DNA from: Metallosphaera cuprina Ar-4
GTDB lineage: Archaea > Thermoproteota > Thermoprotei_A > Sulfolobales > Sulfolobaceae
Assembly (NCBI RefSeq): GCF_000204925.1
Contig: NC_015435.1
Span: 885,160-949,159 of the forward strand
DNA length: 64,000 nt
Direction: 5' to 3'
The number at the start of each line of letters is the position of its first letter. Within the stretch, counting starts at the first letter, position 1. Position numbers and translations under genes: made by a program. The notes beneath the pieces are model-generated. The model had not been told where the DNA came from. It searched no databases and worked only from the letters and a program-made list of their open reading frames with translations. Of the stretch, positions 29,863 through 38,909 are shown piece after piece.

Positions 29863-31050
29863 TCACCCCTCCGCTATCGTCACACTCCCGTTGGCTAACT
29901 TATCTACAGATCTAAAGAAGCTGTAATACAAAAACGAGTTGATTAAAGTCGCCAGGAAAGCTATCTCGAACGGCATGGCTATAGAGACCGCTCGCATTAA
30001 GTAACCAGACAATGAGGTTGAAAACGCGGAGGGAATGAGCCTACCAGCTTGATTAGCTCCACTGACCGTCGCTCTTCTCCCCTCTCCTATGAGGTTCATC
30101 ATGAGGGCCTGTTGAGCCGGCAATGATAGCACTCTGAGGGGAGTAAAAACAATGTAATCTATCGAGGCTAAATACCAAAGGCTAAGAAACGGAAAGAGAA
30201 GAACTAAAACTGCGGAGATGCTCCTTGTGAGAATTATGAGTCTAACGAAGCCCAACCTCTTAGTCAAACTAGGAGTTGATAGCATTAGTGTTGCTGAGAC
30301 GACTCCGCCTATTGAGACTATATCCCCTATGGTTGACTGTGAGAGCCCATAAGTTTTGCTAAATATGATAGGAATGAAAGGGACTATCAACCCCTGCGAA
30401 ACGCCATTAAGAACGCCCGTTATGGTGAACTTTTTAATCACGTCTTTATCACCGCTGCTGGTAGGGACCTTCTTTACTCTGGGCTTAAAGCTTTCCCTCA
30501 AAGGGATAACTGAAAGAGTAGATATTCCGGAAATTATCAACGCCATGATGAAAATTGTCCTGTAGCTGGGTAGATGAGATAGGAGAGCTCCCCCAGCTCC
30601 TGCATAGCTAGAGATTGTAGTGAAAATGGAGAAAACTTTAGTCCTCTCCTCTGGAGGTATCTTCTCGGTAAGGAGGGCTGTCTGCATAGGAGCTACGGTA
30701 GCTCCTACGCCTCCTCCCACTAGGCCTCCTGCTATTCCGAACCCACCTAAAGCTGAGGATAATAAAAGGAGGAAGAAGTTAGACGTTAAAAGGAGGATTA
30801 AGACTGATATAGGTAGAAAAGAGAGCGTGATCAAAAGTATCCTTTTCCTACCGTACTTGTCAGAGTAAAATCCTAATATTAAAGTGAGTAGAGGGGTTAA
30901 GAACGCACCGACCCCGAACAGAACTCCAACCTCAAATAAAGTTAAGTGCAGTTCATTAACGTAATAAAGTCCAACCACCACAGCTAGAACTCCAGCGGAC
31001 ACACTCCTCATTATCCTAGACGTTAGGAGGAGATACACATCCCTGTCCAT
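29863..31050 (-). CDS. MFS transporter, DHA1-like
   Basis: 395 residues, about twelve membrane segments. The signature-A loop is GFYSDKYGRKRILL and the segment after it has the PMQTALLTEKIPPEERTKVFS pattern of drug-type carriers. The gene is convergent with the preceding secreted protein (two bases between stops). Leaderless: AATTATTTAACC about 28 bases upstream of ATG 31050. Substrate unknown. Confidence 0.87.
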   Translation of the reverse strand: MDRDVYLLLTSRIMRSVSAGVLAVVVGLYYVNELHLTLFEVGVLFGVGAFLTPLLTLILGFYSDKYGRKRILLITLSFLPISVLILLLTSNFFLLLLSSALGGFGIAGGLVGGGVGATVAPMQTALLTEKIPPEERTKVFSIFTTISSYAGAGGALLSHLPSYRTIFIMALIISGISTLSVIPLRESFKPRVKKVPTSSGDKDVIKKFTITGVLNGVSQGLIVPFIPIIFSKTYGLSQSTIGDIVSIGGVVSATLMLSTPSLTKRLGFVRLIILTRSISAVLVLLFPFLSLWYLASIDYIVFTPLRVLSLPAQQALMMNLIGEGRRATVSGANQAGRLIPSAFSTSLSGYLMRAVSIAMPFEIAFLATLINSFLYYSFFRSVDKLANGSVTIAEG

Positions 31051-31729
31051 GTATAGAAGGTCTCGATTTAGGTTAAATAATTTATGATTAAAGAATTAAG
31101 TAAATTTCCCTCCCTACTGGGAGGCTTAAATTAAAGATCTCATAGAACGTTAGCGGAGCTCACTTAGTTAAGCTCAAGATGATAGAGAGGTGGAGGAAAG
31201 CTTAATGATTCAAACCAAGTTTAAACTCTATTGCGAAAGTTAAATTCGCTTAATTTAAGTTTCTGCTAGGAAATGATCGAGAGGTGAACCTCACCTTGTG
31301 ACCTTTACGAGGCTTCGATCCTCCGTTTAAACGTTTCATGTCTAAAGTGAACGTATACCTTCTGATAATAATAGAAACTGAAATCATCCATCATAATCAT
31401 AATATAATTAGAATTTTGTAATTAAATTAGATGTAAAGCGCTTGTCTGACTTACAAACCGGAAGGTTATAAAGTAATTTAATGTTTTCCTAAAAATTTTC
31501 TAGCTTGATTTTGTCCCAGAGAGGCTCGAACGAGAGGTTTTGATCAAAATCATCAATTAAACGTTAGCCCTCCACAAGAGGCCATAGAAATCAAGAAGAG
31601 CGTTAAAACTAGGAAATCACTACGCACAAAGCCTCTTTATCATCCTACAATTGAATTTTAATATTCATAAAATTTGTCATGATATGTTAAACTAACAAAA
31701 TTTAAAGCTTCTAAGTAACAACGATAACG
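31051..31729. other. Gene-free stretch of 679 bases
   Basis: Holds the divergent promoters of the MFS gene (minus) and the EamA gene (AAATTTAAAGC, about 31697-31707, 28 bases before ATG 31730). The string TAAAGTAATTTAATG near 31470 recurs near 23171; too short to call a repeat family. Confidence 0.45.
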
Positions 31730-32560
31730 ATGTCAAGCGGTTTACTCAGGAGCTTAAAATGGTTGGGACCTCTGTCCATAGTTTGGGGTCTGACTTACCC
31801 ATTGACTAAGATAGTTTCAGCTGAAGTCTCCCCTATCGTTATAACCTGGGTAAGGTTCGCGGTTGGATCCCTATTCTTCCTTTCCCTCTCCAGGTTCAAG
31901 GTATCTGTAGGTAGGAAGCAAGTGATCACCGCCATTTTTAATTTTACAATCTTCATGCTCTGCTTAAACGTTGGAACTTCAATATCATCAAATCCGGGAT
32001 TGGCTGCAGTCATGATTTATACACAACCCATTTTCGTAATTCTGTTCGAGAGGATACTGGGGGCTAAAGTCCCAACCAGAGCCATAGTAGGCGTTATCTT
32101 AGGCGTTCTGGGCCTGACCTTATCGATAACTTCAGCTAGCCTGGACTTTGGGATTTTGATAGCTCTAATGGGAGGAATAAGCTGGGCGATAGGTACTGTG
32201 TATTACTCAAGAAACTTGAAGAGTGACGACATAGCGAAACTCAACGCTTTCATGAGCCTCTTCTCCCTCCCTATTACCTTAGCTATAACTCCTTTAGACT
32301 TCTACTTCGTGTTCACACCGATCACGCTGGTCTTATTGATCACTTTAGGCGTCTTAGGGCAAGCGTTAGGTTACATATTTTGGTTTAACGCCATAAGGGA
32401 GATGGGAAGCATTAAGGCCTCTGCCGGATCTCTTCTGGTCCCGATAGCGGCTTACGTACTCAGCTTCCTCACCATAGGGGCTGTGCCTTCTTTTGGGGAG
32501 GCTTTAGGTTCCTTTATAACCCTGTGTGGGATATTCATAACCGTTACGTCTAGGAAGTAG
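31730..32560 (+). CDS. EamA/DMT superfamily transporter
   Basis: 276 residues, ten membrane segments in two five-helix EamA repeats: IVWGLTYPLTKIVSAEVSP at the start, GGISWAIGTVYYSRNLKS opening the second repeat, and a C-terminal GEALGSFITLCGIFITV. These carriers usually export amino acids or other small metabolites. Leaderless start at ATG 31730. Confidence 0.88.
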   Translation: MSSGLLRSLKWLGPLSIVWGLTYPLTKIVSAEVSPIVITWVRFAVGSLFFLSLSRFKVSVGRKQVITAIFNFTIFMLCLNVGTSISSNPGLAAVMIYTQPIFVILFERILGAKVPTRAIVGVILGVLGLTLSITSASLDFGILIALMGGISWAIGTVYYSRNLKSDDIAKLNAFMSLFSLPITLAITPLDFYFVFTPITLVLLITLGVLGQALGYIFWFNAIREMGSIKASAGSLLVPIAAYVLSFLTIGAVPSFGEALGSFITLCGIFITVTSRK

Positions 32561-32805
32561 GTGAGTCTCACGTCAAAGGCTAAATTTCTTGGTTATGAAG
32601 AACGTACAACGCCTTTTAACCTCATCGCTTTTTATTAGATTCACGTCAGGCCAAGTTAAATTCTCAAGGCCGTTCTCACCAATTTAGCCAGTTTAGCAAA
32701 TAACTTGCTAAAACGCAGGAGACACGTGCAACTTCTCGTCTATTTTGTTACGTCATCGCTATCATATTTTCAGAGTTTATCAAAAAAATCATTACTTTCA
32801 AAAAA

Positions 32806-34254
32806 TCACTCTCCTACGTTGTCTCTTTTCATCACTCTTAGATCCTTTAATTTTGATACGGGAGTCCTGTTGAATATTTCCACGACTTCCTCAAGGGAGA
32901 CACTTTTAGTTTCAGGTAGGATAAAGTAAAACGTTATCAACGCTATCGCGTCTAAGCTCGCAAACACGAACATCGAGCCGGCAAGCCCTATTGAGGAGAG
33001 CATTAGAGGGAAGACCTCCGTGATGGCGAAGTTGGCCAGCCAATCAATTATCGCTATGATTGCGGCCATCTTACCCCTTACTTCGGTTTTAAAGTACTCG
33101 GCTTGAATGAGCCAACCGGTACCACCGACCCCGTAAGCGAAGAACACTATGAACCCTGCGAAAGCGATTAGAGCTCCTATGAGAACGCCGTTCATGACCA
33201 GGAAACCTCCCAACAAATCAAAGATTAGCATACCTAGGTAGGCGGAAAGGCCTAACCTTCTCCTTCCCACCCTATCAATGTACCTAAAGGCTATGTATGT
33301 GGCTGCTGTGTTTATCACCGCTAGCACACTGGCTGCCAAAACGGAGTTAACCTCGGTGAAAACCGGGCTAGTAGCTTTAGGTAAAATTCCTAAATTAAGT
33401 ATTATTGTGGGTCCGTAATAGAAGGGTACGTTAATTCCAGTTATCTGTTGGAATATCATCCACAAACCCACAACCATTAACGCCCTCTTGGTAGGCGTGT
33501 CCAATTTGTAAGATAAGCTCCTCTTAACCTCCTCGAAAGCTTTGTATATCTCTTCGTCCGAGGCGTCCGCGTTGAACCTACGAATGACCTCCTTAAATTT
33601 CTCAATCTTGCCACTTACGAGAAGCCATCTAGGTGACTCGGGCATCGCGAACCTAAATATTAACCCTATTATGGCCGGGATAGCCGCTATTCCCATTATA
33701 ACTCTCCAGCCTAGAGTGTAAGCCAAAGACGGGGCAACGAATAAAACTGCTGATCCGATAAGGTAAGAGCCCAAGATACCAATCGTTATCATCCACTGTT
33801 GCATGATACCTAACGATCCTCTTCTGTCCTTAGGGGCGTATTCAGTTATGTATGCGGTAGCTACTGCTGAATCTGCTCCAATAGCTATCCCTATTACTGT
33901 CCTCCAGAAGAGTAACCACAGACCGTTAAAAGAGAGAGCCGCCGCTATAGCAGATATCGTGTATATTGCCGCATCTAAAATAAGTAGTGATTTCCTCCCG
34001 TACCTGTCTGTGTAGAAGTAAGCTATTAAGGCCCCTATCGCTGCACCCAATGAGGCGCTTGCGATCTCGTATCCGTACACGAGACCCGTATACTTGAACG
34101 GAACGAAGACAGAGGCTATGGCTATTACTGATGTGTCGTAGCCGAAGAGGAATCCACCTATTGCAGCTAGGACAGTAATTATCCAGTAAAATCTGTTGAC
34201 CTTCTTGGTGTCCATCCTATCCAGGATAACCTGGAGATACGAGCCATTATTCAT
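32806..34254 (-). CDS. MFS sugar porter family transporter
   Basis: 482 residues, twelve membrane segments, with the family marks: GGFLFGYDTSVI in segment 1, YFYTDRYGRKSLL, MPESPRWLLVSGK before the central loop, QQITGINVPFYYGPTI in segment 7, DRVGRRRLG, and LPETKSVSLEEV near the C-terminus. Likely proton-driven uptake of a sugar or related polyol/organic acid. TATA-like TTTTAAATATT about 29 bases upstream of ATG 34254; an internal ATG at residue 14 is a possible alternative. Confidence 0.92.
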   Translation of the reverse strand: MNNGSYLQVILDRMDTKKVNRFYWIITVLAAIGGFLFGYDTSVIAIASVFVPFKYTGLVYGYEIASASLGAAIGALIAYFYTDRYGRKSLLILDAAIYTISAIAAALSFNGLWLLFWRTVIGIAIGADSAVATAYITEYAPKDRRGSLGIMQQWMITIGILGSYLIGSAVLFVAPSLAYTLGWRVIMGIAAIPAIIGLIFRFAMPESPRWLLVSGKIEKFKEVIRRFNADASDEEIYKAFEEVKRSLSYKLDTPTKRALMVVGLWMIFQQITGINVPFYYGPTIILNLGILPKATSPVFTEVNSVLAASVLAVINTAATYIAFRYIDRVGRRRLGLSAYLGMLIFDLLGGFLVMNGVLIGALIAFAGFIVFFAYGVGGTGWLIQAEYFKTEVRGKMAAIIAIIDWLANFAITEVFPLMLSSIGLAGSMFVFASLDAIALITFYFILPETKSVSLEEVVEIFNRTPVSKLKDLRVMKRDNVGE

Positions 34255-34575
34255 AAGATATACATAGTTTATACTAATATTTAAAATTTTTCTAGTTATT
34301 TTGATATTTTAATATATTTTTTGTTTTTACTATAAGTGATTATATAAATTATTATAAAAGCTGAGTATATAAAAATTTCTTAAACTAATACGTTTATAGG
34401 ATTTAAATTTTAGATCAAAATCCTGAAGTTAATAATGTTCTTACATTTAGAGAAGTTATATATTAATTTTATTTATTTAAGGTTAAAATTTTTGTCCGCA
34501 TTATTAGCTAAGAAAAGACGTTATTGTAGAAAAATATGTAAAAAGACTTTTATATTTAAAATCAAACTAACATTA
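34255..34575. other. Promoter-bearing gene-free stretch
   Basis: Very A/T-rich. TTTTATATTTAA at 34549-34560 is the likely TATA element for the gene at 34576, and the opposite end carries the sugar porter promoter. A frame open from 34435 runs into the next gene, but its first 47 codons are low-complexity A/T-derived. Confidence 0.5.
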
Positions 34576-35076
34576 ATGATTGAAAACATAGATCTTCCTT
34601 CATTAAATTACAAAATCGCTCTATCATATATTACAAATCCTTTTTTCTTTGTAGGTAGTTTAGGCCACGTGGGGATATTGAGAGTTTACGATGTTGACGT
34701 TCAGGACTACGCCATCCCTTCTGAAGCAAAGACACCAGATTACACCAAGTTTCACGTAGCGTATATTTTTGGGAAGAGCAGGCCATGGATTAAATTAGGA
34801 GGAGGCGTTAAGACTAAGGAAGGTTTCCTGAACGGTCCGAGTTACTCAGCCTTAGGTTTGTCATATAAGGGGAAAACGCTGGATGAAGATAATGGATTTG
34901 AAATAATATTATCAACTGGTAATAATGAAAGAACTAGAATAGTGTTCAACGTTAACGAGAAATTAGGAGTTTGGAACAGGTTGAACGGATTTAGCTTCTC
35001 GGATCTAGTTGAGCACATGGTGAACGCTCATCTGGTTCCAGCCCTAGAAAGACTTTCGGATACGAGGTCTTTGTAA
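34576..35076 (+). CDS. DUF3211/STK_08120-like small protein (possible START-like fold)
   Basis: 166 residues from ATG 34576 (MIENIDLPSLNYKIALSY). Alpha/beta composition with a long strand-rich core (GHVGILRVYDVDVQDY, TKFHVAYIFGKSRPW, GFEIILSTGNNERTRIVFNV) and a C-terminal helix (FSFSDLVEHMVNAHLVPALERL), the layout of START/Bet v1-like proteins such as the Sulfolobales DUF3211 family. Similarity is by eye, not searched. The start is chosen because the TATA-like element at 34549-34560 sits inside the longer open frame. Confidence 0.6.
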   Translation: MIENIDLPSLNYKIALSYITNPFFFVGSLGHVGILRVYDVDVQDYAIPSEAKTPDYTKFHVAYIFGKSRPWIKLGGGVKTKEGFLNGPSYSALGLSYKGKTLDEDNGFEIILSTGNNERTRIVFNVNEKLGVWNRLNGFSFSDLVEHMVNAHLVPALERLSDTRSL

Positions 35077-36034
35077 ATTGTTCGTTTTCCATTAAACAGA
35101 TAGGAAATGAAAGAGGTACTTGCTATGTTTAAAAATGTTTTTGGAGGAGATTTTGATTTTCTTAGCCTGTTCGAGTCAGTTGTAATAGAAATGTCGTCAT
35201 AAGTGTTTAGGACGACGGTCACAAAAAAGTTTGCAGTAATCCTAAGTTGTAACGCACGTATCATGGACCTGATTGTATTCTTACTTCTTGTTGTTATTAA
35301 CCTATTAATACAGTATGTGCCCTTAGCTGAAGATATCACGTTCGTCCACCTGTTTAACCTACATTTTGATTTTCCCAACGCCTATTACAGCAGAAATTCT
35401 ATATAAGTCGTCTCTAAAAAGTCGGGGTAAGCTATAGAACGTGAGTCTAGCGTCGCTAGCAATTGTACATGTTACGGCTTACAGCTCATGATCAGTCTCC
35501 CGTTTTTGTAGACTTGGACTCTTTAACGTCAATTTAATCCATGACATCGCAAGTATTTTCACTTATATTGTAGCACGGTGACCCATGTGAGTTTGAGGAT
35601 TTCCTTTTGGGTATCCCGTTCATTCCGGCTGACCAGCACGGAGAGCAGTTAATCATATCAAGTCGCTATTCCCATGATAAGTCCCTATTCGCACTAAAGG
35701 AACCGCATCACATGGACGTAATGGGAAGTTAACTTTTTGTCATTTCTGAGCACGCGGCGTTCAGTCCTTTTAACAGTGGAGCTCGCGGCGGTACCACGTT
35801 TGCTTGTGAGGAAGGGTACCTAACAGAGCGATATGGCAAAGTTCACAGAAAACAAATCAAACATATCGTTTTAAGGCGTTCTAAAACAGGTCAAATAGGA
35901 GGAAAGTTAGGTGAGACTGATTTTGTAGTATAGGCTAAAAATAATTTCAAATCCAGAATAAACGTTAGAGTACATGGATCAGTACCTGATTTTTAGCTTC
36001 CATTGAGTTACAGGGACTAGTTTTATTTCAACGC
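35077..36034. other. Gene-poor stretch of 958 bases with a likely decayed CDS
   Basis: On the plus strand the frame through about 35577-35730 is open for some 50 codons with ordinary codon use (GDPCEFEDFLLGIPF, then DQHGEQLII, KSLFALKEPHHMDVMG), then a stop and a shift, and a further fragment near 35820-35930 (TERYGKVHRKQIKHIVL). It looks like a gene in decay, but I do not recognise the family. Short overlapping open frames on both strands near 35030-35410 are not called. Confidence 0.4.
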
Positions 36035-36847
36035 TCACGTGTTCTGATCTTTGTCAGGTAACTTCCCTACTTCATACCACAGTTTTCCTCCCTCTCTCCT
36101 TTCAATCAGGTACCCCAACTTGACTAATTTCTTTATCCTCCTATACACAGTAGATTTAGGCAGTCCGGTAACTCTTACAGCATCAGCGAGAGTTTTGGAC
36201 CCCTTCTTAAAAGCTTCGAGTACAAGTAAATCCCTATCGTTCAACTCCTGCGTTGCTAGTTCGGCCTCCTCCCTGTCCTCTCTCACGTTCTCAATATCCC
36301 CCTTGCTTTTACTTCTCCTCATCCTCAAATACTCAAAGATGACGAAAGCTAAAATCGAGTCGGTAACTATTAAGATCGTTATGACCGTAAGATCCTCTTG
36401 AGATAGTCCTCCACCAGAAGTGGGTTTCGCAGTAGAGAAGAGGACATCTAAGGAGTTCCCCTTAACGGTGAGGTTATAAGTCGATCCCTTGGTTTCAAGA
36501 GAAACGGGAGTAGGAGAAACGTAGACTAGAGAATAATAACTTGGAATCAGAACGTAAAAGGTAAGGTTATACGGTTCGTTGGCATTAATCACTCCGTTAG
36601 GAAAGTAGGTGTCATAAGAGATTGTCACTTTGGTGCCGTTGTGAAAGTATAAGTAGTCTCCTGTTAAATTAAACCTACTCCCTATCACCTTTAGGTTGGA
36701 AACGTTGTTTCCAATTAGATGAAACGAAGTGACGTTATTTAATTGAACCACAACAGTACCATTATAATATATGGTTGCAGATTGTTGACCAGAGGTCATC
36801 AATGCGGAAATCAGCAGAACTAAGGTAGCCATCAAAACGTATCTCAT
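36035..36847 (-). CDS. Membrane-anchored winged-helix regulator with extracellular domain
   Basis: 270 residues. Signal peptide/anchor MRYVLMATLVLLISALM, a beta-rich outer domain of about 130 residues with many N-x-S/T sequons, one membrane helix (LTVITILIVTDSILAFVIF), a charged linker (EDREEAELATQELNDRD) and a C-terminal winged helix (SKTLADAVRVTGLPKSTVYRRIKKL, wing RREGGKLWYEV). The outer domain probably senses something outside and the inner one binds DNA, a one-component membrane regulator. The frame runs back to 36889, but AATTTAAA at 36873-36880 lies 29 bases before ATG 36847, which also gives a clean signal sequence. Targets unknown. Confidence 0.8.
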   Translation of the reverse strand: MRYVLMATLVLLISALMTSGQQSATIYYNGTVVVQLNNVTSFHLIGNNVSNLKVIGSRFNLTGDYLYFHNGTKVTISYDTYFPNGVINANEPYNLTFYVLIPSYYSLVYVSPTPVSLETKGSTYNLTVKGNSLDVLFSTAKPTSGGGLSQEDLTVITILIVTDSILAFVIFEYLRMRRSKSKGDIENVREDREEAELATQELNDRDLLVLEAFKKGSKTLADAVRVTGLPKSTVYRRIKKLVKLGYLIERREGGKLWYEVGKLPDKDQNT

Positions 36848-37161
36848 TTGAAATGATTCTATCATCATTTTTTTTAAATTTATTTCCATACTTTGGTAGC
36901 AGAGCGAGACGTTTAGAAAGGGTTTTAACCAGAGTAAAAAACTTCGTCTTGAAACTAAGGAAGATCTCGTTATTTAGGCGAAACTCATCCGATCTTAGCA
37001 CTAAACTTACTCTTCAGTAGGCCAAGTAACTCAAGGCAGGTCCCCTCTTATAGTCAAAGGAATACCAATCAACTTTAAAAGCATTTAATAAAAAGGATAT
37101 CTATTCTTAATTATAGAAGAAAAAGAAACATTATCTTTATTAATAATTTTTTGATAGTATT
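36848..37161. other. Gene-free stretch of 314 bases
   Basis: Nothing beyond the regulator promoter. A short open frame on the minus strand (36762-37001) overlaps the regulator and has no coding character. Confidence 0.4.
36873..36880 (-). promoter_or_regulatory. TATA-like element deciding the start of the membrane regulator
   Basis: AATTTAAA on the minus strand centred about 29 bases before ATG 36847; it lies within the longer reading frame and so argues against the 36889 start. Confidence 0.45.
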
Positions 37162-37281
37162 TTACATAATATTGAAACCAGTCTGACCCATTATCATTAT
37201 ATCGACTATTACGTAGGAAACTATTGCAGCTATCATGTACATCGTTAACTTGGCTTCATTTATTGTTTCGTACGCTTTCAT
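37162..37281 (-). CDS. 39-residue single-helix membrane microprotein
   Basis: ATG 37281 to TAA 37162. Polar N-terminus MKAYETINEAKL, one membrane helix TMYMIAAIVSYVIVDIMIM and a short tail GQTGFNIM. GGTGA at 37287-37291 stands five bases before the ATG, a good Shine-Dalgarno match, in contrast with the leaderless neighbours, which suggests translation within a longer transcript. It follows the cytochrome b-Rieske gene on the same strand by 209 bases and could be a small subunit of that complex (inference). Too short for family assignment. Confidence 0.55.
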   Translation of the reverse strand: MKAYETINEAKLTMYMIAAIVSYVIVDIMIMGQTGFNIM

Positions 37282-37490
37282 TTGCTTCACCTGAATAACT
37301 CTTAGTCGTGCTTACCTTATTAGGAACACCATTGAGAAAAGGAAACGGCACGAGAAAGGAACGTGAAACGATACGAATGAATTGAAAAAATTCAGTTGAC
37401 AACTAGTGAAATTTTATTAAAAGGGTATTAAGAGGAGATAAGGCCTGATCAATTGAAAACGTTTCTTATTAGTCTCGCTAACCCACAACG

Positions 37491-38690
37491 CTAATCGTCT
37501 CCTATCTCACTATCCCCATATCCCCCGTAATTGTTGACGTTACCTGAATTGGAGGAGTTGGAGAGGTTAACGAAGACGTTACCTGAACTATCTACCGATA
37601 TCGGATATTGCGGTAAAGGTAAGGTGGCCGGACCTCTAAGTACATCTCCGTTACTCGCAGCGAACTCAGCTCCATGACACGGACAGAGAAAGATTTGCTG
37701 CCCTGGTACGTATCCCACAGTGCAGCCCTGATGCGTACAAACAGCGCTATAAGCCTTAAGTTGACCGTTAGAGAGCTTCACTAGTATCCCTGGAGATCCG
37801 TTTGGCAGATAAAAAGTTTTAGCCGTATTGGGACTCATTTGATTGGAATTAGCTATCGGACCATATGGACTTTGCGCTTGCAGTGAGCTAGTCTGTGGTC
37901 TGGAAACGTTCGAGCCCGTGCCATTACCTCTGCTCAGGATCGCTATAATTCCTAGCGTTAAGATCGAAGCCCCTAGGCTCTTGATGAAGGCTCTCCTACT
38001 TCGATCTACTCCTTTACTGACACTCCTTATCAAGTTCTGTTCAACGTAATTTTCCTTATAGTATTGTTCATCCAAATAGCCTGTTATCATTGCTATCAAC
38101 AGAGGTCTATTTGATGGCATTAGTGAGAGGTAAATGTGGAACATGCCTAAACTAGTCAATAAGAGGGTAGACATCAAATGTAAGATTAGAATATCTTGGA
38201 AATACTGAAATAAAAATGTGATTTTAAAGGGGTTCCACAGGAGAAACCCCGTTATCCCTAAGGTCACTATAGCCAAAGATATAGTCAAGTGATATGCCTT
38301 CTTTAAGGGATGATATCTTCCTAACGATTTATGAACTTTTATTTTGCTAAAGTCGCTAAAATTAAGGGAAATAGATTTGAGATTGCCGCTATCCTTAACG
38401 ACGTGATACGCTAAAAGTGAGATGAGAGGAAATAGAGTAAACTCATGGAAGGGAAGGGGGATGAAGTTGTTAGTGAACAGGATGAAATAACCCGTTGCCC
38501 CAGCTGCGGCTAAGACAACGAAGGAGATCCAATGGAATAAAATTTGACTCTCTGAGTAGAATCTTATGAATTTTTTACCACTGAGCTGGGGGGTTTTCTC
38601 TAAAACTTTCCTTCTTGATAGATGATAAATAAAAATTCCAATTAAACTGAGATATATTGAGGCTTCGCCAACGAACTGTATTAAACCCAT
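37491..38690 (-). CDS. Fusion of a cytochrome b-type membrane domain with a Tat-motif helix and a Rieske [2Fe-2S] domain
   Basis: 399 residues. Residues 1-225 have about five or six membrane helices with candidate haem ligands His53, His96, His134, His171 and His185 (FHWISF, AYHVVKD, YHLTISLAIV, LHLMSTLL, FHIYLSL), like b561/FdnI-type cytochromes. Residues 231-253 read SRRAFIKSLG then a hydrophobic helix: an internal twin-arginine motif. Residues 290-375 are a Rieske domain with Cys318-Thr-His320, Cys323, Cys336, Cys338 and His339 (VCTHQGCTVGY, LCPCHGAEF), all ligands and the disulfide pair present, followed by GPATLPLPQYPI. The tail is Ser/Asn/Gly-rich. The protein should link quinol oxidation to an outer acceptor. 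TCCTTATAAGG about 27 bases upstream gives a leaderless start. Confidence 0.88.
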   Translation of the reverse strand: MGLIQFVGEASIYLSLIGIFIYHLSRRKVLEKTPQLSGKKFIRFYSESQILFHWISFVVLAAAGATGYFILFTNNFIPLPFHEFTLFPLISLLAYHVVKDSGNLKSISLNFSDFSKIKVHKSLGRYHPLKKAYHLTISLAIVTLGITGFLLWNPFKITFLFQYFQDILILHLMSTLLLTSLGMFHIYLSLMPSNRPLLIAMITGYLDEQYYKENYVEQNLIRSVSKGVDRSRRAFIKSLGASILTLGIIAILSRGNGTGSNVSRPQTSSLQAQSPYGPIANSNQMSPNTAKTFYLPNGSPGILVKLSNGQLKAYSAVCTHQGCTVGYVPGQQIFLCPCHGAEFAASNGDVLRGPATLPLPQYPISVDSSGNVFVNLSNSSNSGNVNNYGGYGDSEIGDD

Positions 38691-38909
38691 GATCAGCCGT
38701 TCATAGTTCTACCTTATAAGGAATTTCCAAATTTTCGGTGAAAACCTCATAAAGAGGCTGAATATAATTAGATTTAATTGAAATTTAATAGGTTTTACTA
38801 GGCGTTTCTCTATAAATTGGTTTCAATGAAACGGCACAATCGTTTTTATCTCAAAATTGTTAGAAGTAATTAAGAGTTTCAGTTGTGTCGCTCCTGTATC
38901 TTATAAGAA

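Noticed and set aside
35028-35406. Overlapping open frames on both strands
   Set aside because: Neither shows a start signal or a family motif; kept only as part of the gene-poor stretch.
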